Assembly (NCBI GenBank): GCA_002412925.1
Contig: DHVZ01000104.1
Coordinates: 34,092-56,216 of the forward strand
Length of the DNA stretch: 22,125 nt
Reading direction: 5' to 3'
DNA from: Anaerolineales bacterium UBA5195
Lineage (GTDB): Bacteria > Chloroflexota > Anaerolineae > Anaerolineales > Villigracilaceae
The position numbers and the translations under genes were made by a program. Position 1 is the first letter of the stretch, and each line of letters opens with the position of its first letter. Shown one piece after another: positions 1-6,472 of this stretch. The notes under the pieces are model-generated. The model saw only the letters and a list, made by a program, of their open reading frames with translations. It did no database searches and had not been told where the DNA came from.

Positions 1-475
1 TCGGAATCATCGCGTCGATGGCTTTGATCCCGGTCTGGACGGGAGTGTCCACATCCTGGCGACCCACTACCCCCGGAGCAATCCGCTCAATGGGGCGATA
101 GCCGCTAAACTGGATTGGGCCTTTGCCGTCGATGGGTTCGCCGAGTGCATTGACTACGCGGCCAATCAGCCCAGCCCCAACCGGGACGGAAGCGATGCGC
201 CCGGTACCGCGCACGGTCATCCCCTCGGCAATTTCGGAGTATTCACCCATAATGATGACGCCGACGCTGCTGCGTTCCAGGTTGAAGGCAATACCAATAA
301 CACCGTTTGCGAACTGAACCAATTCCTGTGACTTGATGTTCGCCAAACCTTCCACCCGCGCGATACCGTCACCGGCTTCCAGTACTGTACCAATATCGCT
401 GATGCTTAGGTCGGGCTTGAAGGTGTCAATTTGTTTCTGAAAATCACCGGTGATTTGCTCGATCAGATCTGTCAT
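1..475 (-). CDS. atpA: F1F0 ATP synthase subunit alpha, N-terminal part (cut by window edge)
   Basis: The minus strand translates from ATG at 475 as MTDLIEQITGDFQKQ and runs open to the window edge, giving about 158 residues. Recognisable alpha-subunit segments are VLEAGDGIARVEGL, GVIGIAFNLE, GEYSEIAEGMTVRGTGRI, VGAGLIGRVVNALGEPIDG and RPIERIAPGVVGRQ. Together they cover the N-terminal beta-barrel and the start of the nucleotide-binding domain; the Walker A loop lies just beyond the edge. The subunit forms the non-catalytic nucleotide sites of the membrane-bound ATP synthase. A GGAGG Shine-Dalgarno lies 5 nt upstream. No atpH or atpF precedes it: upstream is a 260-bp gap and a divergent gene, so atpA heads its own transcript here. 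A promoter candidate lies at 605-633. Confidence 0.96.
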   Translation of the reverse strand, partial: MTDLIEQITGDFQKQIDTFKPDLSISDIGTVLEAGDGIARVEGLANIKSQELVQFANGVIGIAFNLERSSVGVIIMGEYSEIAEGMTVRGTGRIASVPVGAGLIGRVVNALGEPIDGKGPIQFSGYRPIERIAPGVVGRQDVDTPVQTGIKAIDAMIP

Positions 476-525
476 TTCGCCTCCACGCCAGTTTTCCTTG
501 TTTTTTATTTTTTCATCCCAGGGGA

Positions 526-559
526 TTTGATGAATTACCCCTTGCGCCTGTTCATCAAA
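526..559 (-). promoter_or_regulatory. Stem-loop in the atpA 5' leader
   Basis: TTTGATGAA (526-534) is perfectly complementary to TTCATCAAA (551-559) around a 16-nt loop. It lies about 50 nt upstream of the atpA ATG and inside the predicted leader, and no T-tract follows it on either strand. It could affect mRNA stability or translation, but no function can be assigned from sequence alone. Confidence 0.35.
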
Positions 560-604
560 AAGCGCTTAAATTAAAAGATAATCCTGGTGGCCCAGAACGA
601 CTTT

Positions 605-633
605 ATGATACCTGAAAGGGAAATAAATGTCCA
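605..633 (-). promoter_or_regulatory. Sigma70-like promoter for atpA
   Basis: On the minus strand TGGACA (633-628) is followed after 17 bp by TATCAT (610-605). This predicts transcription from about 598 and a leader of roughly 120 nt before the atpA start. Both hexamers deviate from consensus by one base. Confidence 0.5.
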
Positions 634-675
634 GTTACGAAAGTCACGCATAGTTTTGTCGCTTAAATCTACCTC

Positions 676-703
676 TTGTTATTTTTCTAGATTGTTATAT
701 ACT
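676..703 (+). promoter_or_regulatory. Sigma70-like promoter for the ATP-grasp ligase gene
   Basis: TTGTTA (676-681), a 16-bp spacer and TATACT (698-703). A start near 710 would leave a short leader of about 26 nt carrying AAGGAGA, correctly placed before ATG 736. Confidence 0.5.
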
Positions 704-735
704 ACGCAACCGAGCCAATAAAAAGGAGATTTCCC

Positions 736-1899
736 ATGAATGAATCGCTCGAAAAGGAAGGGGAGAAGCCTCCCAGTCATAATGCGCCCCGAAAACCCTG
801 GTTTGTGGCCGTATTGGCCAACATCAAGGGCGAGAAATCTGAACTTCCTCCGGATGTTCCTGCGGACGCGCTGGCCGATTACGACCACATTGAAACCATC
901 CAGGCGATCCAGGCTGCCATCGAGACGGATGGACATAAAACGGTCTTTATTCCGGCAGACCGAAACCTCCCTTATACACTACAAGAAATAAAACCTGAGA
1001 TCTGCTTCAACATGGCTGAAGGACTTGGCGGTGATGCCCGTGAGGCGCAAGTGCCGGCCTTGCTGGAGATGTTGCGGATTCCATATACTGGTTCGCGGGT
1101 GATGGCGAACGCCATCTCGCTGGATAAAACCCTCACCAAGCGCATCTGGCGAGACCGGCGGTTGCCGGTTGCGCCATTTCAGGAATTCATCATTGGTGAT
1201 GAGTCGCTGCGCCCGGAATTGCGTTTCCCGTTGTTCGTCAAACCGGCGCGTGAAGGCACTGGCATGGGCGTCGATGCCAAGGCGGTGGTTGCGAATGAAG
1301 CTGAATTGCGCGAGCGGGTGAAATATATCCTGGCCGTTTATAAACAACCTGCCCTGGTGGAGACATTCCTTTCGGGGCGTGAGTTTACGGTCGGCCTGAT
1401 TGGGCGCTGGGATTCCAAGAAATACTCCCGCCACCCCGAATGGTATGATGAAAAGCACGGTTATCATGTCTTCCCGGCGCTCGAACTGGATAGCAGTCGT
1501 TCGGTGACCCCCGGTGTTTATAGCAATGCTGCCAAATCCAAGGAAGTTGGCGAAGATGGCGCGCCTGGCTATACCTGCCCGGCAGATATAAAACCAGAAC
1601 TGGCGCGCAAGCTGCAACACCTGGCAGTCAGGGCGCACATGGCGATCAAGGCCATCGATGTATCGCGTACCGATATCCGTTTGAACGCGGAAGGCGAACC
1701 GATGTTGATCGAACTCAATTCCCTGCCTGGTTTGACCCCCGGTTACAGCGATTTATGCCTGGAGGCCCAGGCGGAAGGGATTGCTTACCAGGATTTGATC
1801 CTGGATATTCTTTACCTGGGCGCTTCACGCTGGGGAATGGTGGAAGCCCGCGAACTTTCACCTCCCGTGAAATCTTCAGTTGCTGCGCGTACCAAATAA
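736..1899 (+). CDS. D-alanine--D-alanine ligase-like ATP-grasp protein
   Basis: 387 aa, preceded by an AAGGAGA ribosome site, so ATG 736 is well supported. The Ddl-type layout is visible in order: FNMAEG (91-96), PYTGS (116-120), the DK of ISLDKT (130-131), the ATP-grasp strand FVKPAREGTGMGV (167-179), VETFLSGREFTVGLIG (208-223), and the Mg-binding C-terminal block DIRLNAEGEPMLIELNSLPG (313-332). Known family members ligate two D-alanines in the cytoplasm for peptidoglycan. Here the gene stands alone with no mur/fts neighbours. The N-terminus and the segment around 255-285 are less Ddl-like, so a related amino-acid or peptide ligase remains possible. The family call is firm; the exact substrate is not. 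Confidence 0.85.
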   Translation: MNESLEKEGEKPPSHNAPRKPWFVAVLANIKGEKSELPPDVPADALADYDHIETIQAIQAAIETDGHKTVFIPADRNLPYTLQEIKPEICFNMAEGLGGDAREAQVPALLEMLRIPYTGSRVMANAISLDKTLTKRIWRDRRLPVAPFQEFIIGDESLRPELRFPLFVKPAREGTGMGVDAKAVVANEAELRERVKYILAVYKQPALVETFLSGREFTVGLIGRWDSKKYSRHPEWYDEKHGYHVFPALELDSSRSVTPGVYSNAAKSKEVGEDGAPGYTCPADIKPELARKLQHLAVRAHMAIKAIDVSRTDIRLNAEGEPMLIELNSLPGLTPGYSDLCLEAQAEGIAYQDLILDILYLGASRWGMVEARELSPPVKSSVAARTK

Positions 1900-1908
1900 T
1901 CGGTAATC

Positions 1909-1945
1909 AAGCCGGGTCGACAAATCGTCTGCCCGGCTTTTATCT
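1909..1945 (+). terminator. Rho-independent terminator after the ligase gene
   Basis: AAGCCGGG (1909-1916) pairs with CCCGGCTT (1932-1939), with an inner GAC/GTC extension around an AAATC loop, and is followed by a short T-run. It ends the plus-strand ligase gene and touches the stop codon of the convergent minus-strand gene, so it may act on both. Confidence 0.75.
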
Positions 1946-3994
1946 GCGTAAATCGTAGAGCTTGATGATCCTGAAGGTTTCATTCTCATAGGCTGTCGTG
2001 ACAGCCAGCCTGGTTTGCACGTCTGGCGGGAAGGGGAAATCTGTCAGCAAGTAATTGGCTTCAGCATCCAGGGCAAAGTCGATGATGCGTTGTTGTTGGA
2101 GTTCGAGGGTGGGGGAGTTGTTTCGGCTGTAGATGGCGTTCTCGCGCTGGAGGTAGTAATTCCAGATGCGTAAAGCTTCGAGGTTGGTGAAGGCGAGTTG
2201 CCCGCGGTCTTTGTAAGCGTAAGCCATGGGGCGCAGGCCGAGATAACGAACTTCAATCCCACTCCAGCGATTGGTGAGAAAGACAACGAAGACAGCGTTT
2301 TCAGGGGTGTCATTGCGGATGTAGGCCAGCGCGTTGGCGTAGTCGGTTTCATCGGGGCAAATCAGCTGGCCTTGTAACCAGCATTGAACGACTTCAGGGG
2401 TCTTCGCCAGCGGGTAGGGCGGGTTCAGGAGCAGCCATGAAAGAGTCAAAAGCGCCCCAACGGCGAAAACGGTGCGGGTGAGTCTGGTTCGCGCGGCCCG
2501 GTTGGTCAGTTCGGCCAGGAGGTAGAATCCGAAAATAAACAGGAAAGGGACAAGGTAACGCATACCGCGCATTAATTCCGTCTGGAGTGGAACGATGCGG
2601 AAGGCGCGCTCGATACTTTGTTCAACCAGCGGAACCAGGATGGTGATAAAGGCGATGCCGCTCATCCAGGTCAGCATTTGGATGAGGCGCCCGCGTTCGG
2701 TTTTGAACAAGATGAACGTGAGCAGCAGCCCGGCCAGGCCAAACCAGAGCAGCCCTGACTGGCTGGTGGTTTCGACCAGGCCGCTCACAGCGGCAGGGAT
2801 GTCTAGCAGGCTGTAGGGGAAGTAGTTTAGCAAGATGGTGTAAACCAGGTCATAATCGGTACTGCCCCGCCCGCCTTGGTGGTAGGTGAGATAAATGCTG
2901 ACGTAGGGAAGCAGTGCCAGCCCCAGGACCGCTCCCAACTTGAACATTTCGAGCAACTTGCGGCGCAGATCGTAGGCAGATGGCATGATTGGCCAAAAGC
3001 CCAGCCATAAGGCAAAGGCCCAGGTTGGGGTGCTGACAGGATGGACGAAGGCCATCAGCCCGGCGGCGATCATGATCCACGGCCAGCGCTCTGGGCGCAT
3101 ACGCCAGGAGGCCAGCAGGAGGATCAGGATGAAGGGGATCAGCACCTGGTAGGTGAAGCGTGGCATTCCGTCACCGACCGCGCCCCAGACTTCGCCGCCA
3201 GCCAGCGACATGGGCGCAGACACGGCCAGTGAGAACAGGAAAGCCCAGTAGCGGCTGCCAAAGAGCACGCGCCCGAGCAAATAGTAAGAGAAAAACTGTA
3301 GGAAAACGTGCGGAAAGAGCAGCAGGCTATATGCCAGCCCGAAATTGCCAAGCAACTTTTCCAGTCCAATTGTGATGGGCAAGTGGACGGTGACATACAG
3401 GCCGATGTTGTTCAGGTCGCCGAGGATGGCATCGCCAAGAAATAAGTTGGGGAAGGCGCGTCCGGCGGCGAAACTGGCGATATTGGCCGCGTCTCCGCCG
3501 AGGATGACAGTGGGAAACCCGTGGCGCGACATGGAAAGCTGGTAAATTAAGGCCAGCAGCGCAAAGAGGAAAATGATCAGCCAGTCAGCCAACTTGAAGT
3601 CCGGCGGCCAGCGCAGAAAGCGCGTGCTGGACAGATCCACCTGGCGGGCAAGTTTTTGTCCCAACCAACGGTCGCTGGATTCCAGGCCGTTACGAAGCTT
3701 TCCCGAAAGCCGCTGCATTCCACCGATGAGATGGCGGCTGGAAACGAAACCCACTCCAAGGCAGAATGCAATCCACCCACCAACGCGAAAGTAGCCTGGC
3801 CAGTTGGGGCCAGCGGGCCGCGAAGAGGTTTGGGCAATGGCTTGCGAAAGAGTTGAATCCAACCAGCCGGCAAGCAAACCAAGCCCGCTCAGGATGAGCA
3901 GGCCGCCGAAGATATCGAGAATGTGATGTGAGTAATTTTTCAGGTGATTTTTTCCATGGGCGTGGGCGGACGACAGAGAGGAACATTTTAGCAT
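1940..3994 (-). CDS. Large polytopic membrane protein, function unknown
   Basis: About 684 aa from ATG 3994. The open frame extends upstream to a GTG at 4045, but that start has no ribosome site. Roughly a dozen hydrophobic helices fill the first three quarters, for example ILDIFGGLLILSGLGLLAGW, WLIIFLFALLALIYQL, VLIPFILILLLASW and YLVPFLFIFGFYLLAEL. The last 150 residues are soluble and alternate aromatic and charged residues. The fold resembles the broad group of GT-C glycosyltransferase-like or unknown multi-TM proteins common in Chloroflexota and cyanobacteria, but I see no decisive catalytic motif. ATG 3994 lacks a Shine-Dalgarno and lies 14 nt after the stop of a possible leader peptide (4009-4089), so coupled translation is plausible. 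A promoter-like sequence (3985-4012) overlaps this start, so the N-terminus is uncertain. Confidence 0.8.
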   Translation of the reverse strand: MLKCSSLSSAHAHGKNHLKNYSHHILDIFGGLLILSGLGLLAGWLDSTLSQAIAQTSSRPAGPNWPGYFRVGGWIAFCLGVGFVSSRHLIGGMQRLSGKLRNGLESSDRWLGQKLARQVDLSSTRFLRWPPDFKLADWLIIFLFALLALIYQLSMSRHGFPTVILGGDAANIASFAAGRAFPNLFLGDAILGDLNNIGLYVTVHLPITIGLEKLLGNFGLAYSLLLFPHVFLQFFSYYLLGRVLFGSRYWAFLFSLAVSAPMSLAGGEVWGAVGDGMPRFTYQVLIPFILILLLASWRMRPERWPWIMIAAGLMAFVHPVSTPTWAFALWLGFWPIMPSAYDLRRKLLEMFKLGAVLGLALLPYVSIYLTYHQGGRGSTDYDLVYTILLNYFPYSLLDIPAAVSGLVETTSQSGLLWFGLAGLLLTFILFKTERGRLIQMLTWMSGIAFITILVPLVEQSIERAFRIVPLQTELMRGMRYLVPFLFIFGFYLLAELTNRAARTRLTRTVFAVGALLTLSWLLLNPPYPLAKTPEVVQCWLQGQLICPDETDYANALAYIRNDTPENAVFVVFLTNRWSGIEVRYLGLRPMAYAYKDRGQLAFTNLEALRIWNYYLQRENAIYSRNNSPTLELQQQRIIDFALDAEANYLLTDFPFPPDVQTRLAVTTAYENETFRIIKLYDLRR

Positions 3995-4012
3995 GAACGC
4001 AAAGCCCGTCAA
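3985..4012 (-). promoter_or_regulatory. Promoter-like sequence overlapping the membrane-protein start
   Basis: On the minus strand TTGACG (4012-4007), 16 bp, then TGC-TAAAAT (extended -10, hexamer 3990-3985). If real, transcription begins near 3978, after the ATG at 3994. The protein would then start at a downstream codon, or this promoter would serve only a shorter form. It could also be a chance match. Confidence 0.35.
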
Positions 4013-4089
4013 GCACGCACGGATTCTGATTTTTCTAAAAAACACTTTAGTGCCGCAACTACCTTAAGCTGTAGGGCTGTTTTGAACAT
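4009..4089 (-). CDS. Possible 26-aa leader peptide upstream of the membrane protein
   Basis: The minus strand shows AAGGAG followed 3 nt later by ATG (4089-4087), opening a frame of 26 codons (MFKTALQLKVVAALK...) that ends with TGA at 4011-4009. It stops 14 nt before ATG 3994 of the membrane protein, which lacks its own ribosome site. Its start and Shine-Dalgarno lie inside the structured region 4046-4145. This is the only strong ribosome site in the area. The spacing is short and the composition unremarkable, so it could be fortuitous. I do not recognise the peptide. Confidence 0.3.
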   Translation of the reverse strand: MFKTALQLKVVAALKCFLEKSESVRA

Positions 4090-4145
4090 TTTCTCCTTGA
4101 AAGAGAACCGATTACCCTACATCTTTATAAAGTTGCGGTACTAGG
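4046..4145 (-). promoter_or_regulatory. Nested inverted-repeat structure in the leader of the membrane-protein gene
   Basis: Three nested pairings are visible. AGTGCCGCAACT (4049-4060) pairs with AGTTGCGGTACT (4131-4142), with one G-T. TGTAGGG (4070-4076) pairs with CCCTACA (4115-4121) perfectly. TTCTC (4091-4095) pairs with GAGAA (4103-4107). In the minus-strand RNA the inner hairpin holds the AAGGAG of the possible leader peptide. No T-tract follows on either side, so it is not a simple terminator. A cis-regulatory RNA or a decayed small inverted-repeat element are both possible. Confidence 0.4.
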
Positions 4146-4215
4146 GCGCGGGGCTTTACCATGATTATTTCCCAAAAACCCCCGGAAAAAAACACCTTCA
4201 TTTGCGGGAGAGAGA

Positions 4216-4224
4216 TGGTATAAT
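4216..4224 (+). promoter_or_regulatory. Extended -10 promoter for tRNA-Ser
   Basis: TGGTATAAT (4216-4224) is a perfect extended -10 element and lies 32 nt upstream of the mature tRNA. The -35 is weak (TTCATT-like near 4197), which fits extended -10 promoters. Confidence 0.6.
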
Positions 4225-4256
4225 ACTGCCCGCTTGGATGGAACCGTCCGCAGATT

Positions 4257-4343
4257 GGAGAGGTCGCGTAGTCTGGCTTAGCGCGCACGCTTGGAAAGCG
4301 TGTATACTGCAAGGTATCGCGGGTTCGAATCCCGCCCTCTCCG
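4257..4343 (+). tRNA. tRNA-Ser (anticodon GGA)
   Basis: Complete type II cloverleaf. The acceptor GGAGAGG (4257-4263) pairs with CCTCTCC (4336-4342), discriminator G 4343. The anticodon stem CACGC (4286-4290) pairs with GCGTG (4298-4302) around loop TTGGAAA, anticodon GGA at 4293-4295. A long variable arm follows. The T stem GCGGG (4319-4323) pairs with CCCGC (4331-4335) around TTCGAAT. The CCA end is not encoded. It reads UCC and UCU codons. Confidence 0.97.
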
Positions 4344-4352
4344 CCTGAAAAT

Positions 4353-4374
4353 GCCCGCTCACGCGGGCGTTTTT
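4353..4374 (+). terminator. Terminator of the tRNA-Ser transcript
   Basis: GCCCGC (4353-4358), loop TCAC, GCGGGC (4363-4368), then G and a T-run. It lies 9 nt after the tRNA 3' end. Confidence 0.85.
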
Positions 4375-4411
4375 TATTTCTGGTTTCTTGGCCCCTGTTT
4401 AGGGGATGATC

Positions 4412-4446
4412 TTCGAATTCCGCCCTCTCCTCCTGAAAATGCCCGC
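4412..4446 (+). repeat. Partial duplication of the tRNA-Ser 3' end
   Basis: 4412-4446 matches 4324-4358 (T loop through acceptor end and the left arm of the terminator) with two mismatches in 35 nt, an offset of exactly 88 nt. The rest of the tRNA is absent, so it is not a second gene. Such 3'-end copies are typical scars of integration into a tRNA gene, but here only about 50 nt separate the copies, so slippage or an excised element are both possible. Confidence 0.8.
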
Positions 4447-4514
4447 CCCACATACCCAAAATCGGGCTTCTCCGAGATGTTTTGTGAACTACTGATTTTG
4501 TTATGTTCCTCTAA

Positions 4515-4543
4515 TTGAACTGAGCTAAAATTAAATGTACACT
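4515..4543 (+). promoter_or_regulatory. Sigma70-like promoter for the PilZ gene
   Basis: TTGAAC (4515-4520), 17-bp spacer, TACACT (4538-4543). The predicted start near 4550 leaves a very short leader holding the GGAGG ribosome site of the PilZ gene. Confidence 0.55.
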
Positions 4544-4562
4544 TAGTGTTACGGAGGCCGCC

Positions 4563-4946
4563 ATGCAAGAGCGCAGAAAACTGGAAAGAAAGTACCTGGC
4601 AATTTATTCGCGTGTTTTCGACCGACTCTCAGGCCGGGTAATTGGTTATCTGGCTGACTTGAGTCAGAAAGGGACAATGGTTATCAGCGATGACCCCATG
4701 CCTGAAAATACCGACATCCAATTGCGTTTTGACCTGCCCGACCCGCCTCTTTTTTCTACCGATCATTTGAATATGGAAGCGCGCGTGGCCTGGTGCAGAC
4801 CGGATATTGATCCCGCTTTCTATAATATTGGTTTTGAGTTCTTGAGTGTAAGCGAAAAGGAAAGTCATATCATTGAAGAGATGGTGGAAGCCTACGAGTT
4901 TCGTCGTGAGATTCCCAACTATCCACCGCCTCCATCTACCTTGTAA
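4563..4946 (+). CDS. PilZ domain protein (predicted c-di-GMP receptor)
   Basis: 127 aa with ACGGAGG six nt before the ATG. It is a single PilZ domain. The N-terminal arginine motif appears as QERRKLERKYL (2-12), and the second ligand motif DLSQKGTMV (33-41) follows the D/N-x-S-x-x-G pattern. The WCRPDIDPAFYNIGFEFLSV stretch (about 76-95) is the usual C-terminal strand pair. PilZ domains bind cyclic di-GMP and control motility, secretion or surface attachment through partner proteins; the partner here is unknown. The protein is cytosolic with no TM segment. The downstream phosphatase gene begins 12 nt later without a clear ribosome site, suggesting coupled expression. Confidence 0.85.
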   Translation: MQERRKLERKYLAIYSRVFDRLSGRVIGYLADLSQKGTMVISDDPMPENTDIQLRFDLPDPPLFSTDHLNMEARVAWCRPDIDPAFYNIGFEFLSVSEKESHIIEEMVEAYEFRREIPNYPPPPSTL

Positions 4947-4958
4947 TTTGCCCAAACA

Positions 4959-5519
4959 ATGCAAAAGCCAGTTTCATCATCAATCACCCTTCCGGTGAAG
5001 CCTATCCCGGAATCTTATTGGGTTATCCCGGGGAGCATGCTTGCCGGGGAGTATCCGGGCGCACTCTATGCGCCTGAAATCACCCGCAAACGCCTCGATT
5101 CATTTCTTCAGGCTGGTTTCAACACAATCATCGATCTGACTTGTGAAGGCGAGGCTGAAGATTATCGGCCCATGCTGCGAGAACAGGCCAGTTTTTTGAG
5201 GATGGAAGTGGAGTGCCTGCGATTTCCCATCGGCGATTATGGACTGCCCACCCAGGAGAGCATGGTTGCCATCCTGGATGCCATCGATGAAGCGCTTGGG
5301 CGCAAGCGTAAAGTTTACCTGCATTGTTATGGCGGGATTGGTCGCACAGGGACCACGGTGGGTTGTTACCTGTCCCGGCACGGTCTGACTGGCGCAGAGG
5401 CCATCCGCCAACTGGCGGACTGGTGGCAGCAAGTACCCAAATCGGCGCGCTACCCGCATTCGCCGGAAACCGTCCAGCAAGAACAGTTTATTCGCAATTG
5501 GCCCGAACAAAAAACGTGA
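4959..5519 (+). CDS. Tyrosine / dual-specificity phosphatase-like protein
   Basis: 186 aa. The catalytic P-loop is HCYGGIGRTG (122-131), an intact HC-x5-R signature with cysteine nucleophile 123 and arginine 129. The general acid lies probably in the FPIGDYGLP segment (89-97). The N-terminal part (WVIPGSMLAGEYPG, then FNTIIDLTCEGEAE) matches the fold of cysteine phosphatases that act on phosphotyrosine or small phosphates. It directly follows the PilZ gene (12-nt gap), so the two are probably cotranscribed. The ATG has no visible Shine-Dalgarno. The substrate is unknown; a phosphoprotein or a phosphoinositol-type compound are both conceivable. Confidence 0.85.
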   Translation: MQKPVSSSITLPVKPIPESYWVIPGSMLAGEYPGALYAPEITRKRLDSFLQAGFNTIIDLTCEGEAEDYRPMLREQASFLRMEVECLRFPIGDYGLPTQESMVAILDAIDEALGRKRKVYLHCYGGIGRTGTTVGCYLSRHGLTGAEAIRQLADWWQQVPKSARYPHSPETVQQEQFIRNWPEQKT

Positions 5520-5587
5520 AACCGGGCCAGCTTGAGACGATTTGAGACTGGGGACATAATCAATACTTCACGAAAGTAAAAGGATTG

Positions 5588-5635
5588 CCGATTTTTGGGT
5601 GTCGGGCAGACGTCTGCCCGACACCCAAAAATCGG
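5588..5635. repeat. 48-bp perfect palindrome
   Basis: The 24 bases at 5588-5611 are followed with no spacer by their exact reverse complement at 5612-5635. The centre is GACGTC and the outer ends are CCGATTTTTGGG and CCCAAAAATCGG. It lies between the phosphatase and the methyltransferase. As RNA it would form a very stable GC-rich hairpin, but no T-tract follows. The right arm resembles the stretch at about 4441-4468 (CCCAAAATCGGGCTTC), suggesting a dispersed sequence. Confidence 0.95.
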
Positions 5636-5669
5636 GTTGCTTCAGCTATTTCGCGAAGGACTGTTAATA

Positions 5670-5675
5670 TATAAT
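5670..5675 (+). promoter_or_regulatory. -10 element placing a leaderless methyltransferase start
   Basis: Perfect TATAAT at 5670-5675, with the A of ATG 5682 seven nt after it, the usual distance to +1. There is no ribosome site before this ATG, so the message is probably leaderless. The -35 is poor. Confidence 0.5.
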
Positions 5676-5681
5676 GGGGCT

Positions 5682-6419
5682 ATGGACTGGCATACTCGTT
5701 ACCTCCAGCAAGCTCAATGGACAGCGCAGTTACGCGCGTACCTGTTCCAAAAAGCTGGACTGCCTACCGCGCAGCATGTCTTGGACCTCGGTTGTGGAAC
5801 TGGCGCGCTGCTGGATGGCTTGTCCGTTAAACCAGGTGCGGCGGTTTTTGGCTTGGACCTGAGCCTGTCTGCTCTTAAACAGGCCTCCAGCCATGCTTTG
5901 GAGGCTCCCCTGACTTGCGCGGACGGAGCCTGCCTGCCTTATGCCGATTCAGTTTTTGATCTTGTTTTCTGCCACTTTGTCTTGCTCTGGACACCTGACC
6001 CTCTGAGAGTTGTCACCGAAATGCGCCGGGTGACACGCCCAGGCGGCGGGGTTTTAGCCCTGGCCGAACCGGATTACGGCGGACGGATCGATTACCCCGT
6101 CGAATTAGCGGCGCTGGGGCGCTGGCAGGCTGAGTCGCTGCGCCAGCAGGGGGCAGAGCCCGAAATGGGTCGGAAGCTGGTCGGGATTTTTGCCCGGGCC
6201 GGGCTGGAACGCGTCGAAACCGGGGTAATGGGCGGGGAGTGGACAGATCCCGCCTCCCCAAAAGATGCAAAGATGGAGTGGGATGTCTTGGAAACGGACC
6301 TGGCAGGGCGAGTTCCGCTAAATGAGATCCAAAAAATGAAAACCTTGGACGCTGCTGCCCGTCAAAGCGGCGAGCGTGTCTTGTTCGTGCCGACATTTTA
6401 CGCCTGGGGCGCTGCATAA
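5682..6419 (+). CDS. Class I SAM-dependent methyltransferase
   Basis: 245 aa from ATG 5682. The open frame continues upstream through the palindrome to a TTG at 5595, but that part is not protein-like. Motif I is HVLDLGCGTGALLDGL (32-47), the acidic residue ending the next strand is in VFGLDLS, and the post-motif regions FDLVFCHFVLLWTPDP and MRRVTRPGGGVLALAEPDYG fit the ubiquinone/menaquinone-type methyltransferase family (Methyltransf_11/25). The C-terminal part ends with LFVPTFYAWGAA. The protein is soluble, and its substrate cannot be read from sequence. It lies between a phosphatase and signal peptidase I, with no metabolic context to narrow the role. Confidence 0.88.
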   Translation: MDWHTRYLQQAQWTAQLRAYLFQKAGLPTAQHVLDLGCGTGALLDGLSVKPGAAVFGLDLSLSALKQASSHALEAPLTCADGACLPYADSVFDLVFCHFVLLWTPDPLRVVTEMRRVTRPGGGVLALAEPDYGGRIDYPVELAALGRWQAESLRQQGAEPEMGRKLVGIFARAGLERVETGVMGGEWTDPASPKDAKMEWDVLETDLAGRVPLNEIQKMKTLDAAARQSGERVLFVPTFYAWGAA

Positions 6420-6444
6420 GCCCGATAAACATTGTCATCCTGAA

Positions 6445-6453
6445 TGGTATAAT
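6445..6453 (+). promoter_or_regulatory. Extended -10 promoter for signal peptidase I
   Basis: TGGTATAAT (6445-6453), the same extended -10 as at the tRNA-Ser gene. It lies about 20 nt before the TTG start, leaving a short leader with CTGGAGG. Confidence 0.6.
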
Positions 6454-6472
6454 CACAGCACCTGGAGGCAGT

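Noticed and set aside
979..1638. 219-aa minus-strand frame inside the ligase gene
   Set aside because: Opposite a gene with intact ATP-grasp motifs; no ribosome site or recognisable domain.
4112..4459. 115-aa minus-strand frame containing SGGEGGIRTRD
   Set aside because: It is the antisense reading of tRNA-Ser; GGEGGIRTRD is a well-known false protein produced over tRNA-Ser genes. The related frame at 4374-4568 arises from the duplicated tRNA end.
5595..5681. N-terminal extension of the methyltransferase through the palindrome
   Set aside because: Starts at TTG within the palindrome without a ribosome site and is not protein-like; ATG 5682 fits the -10 placement.
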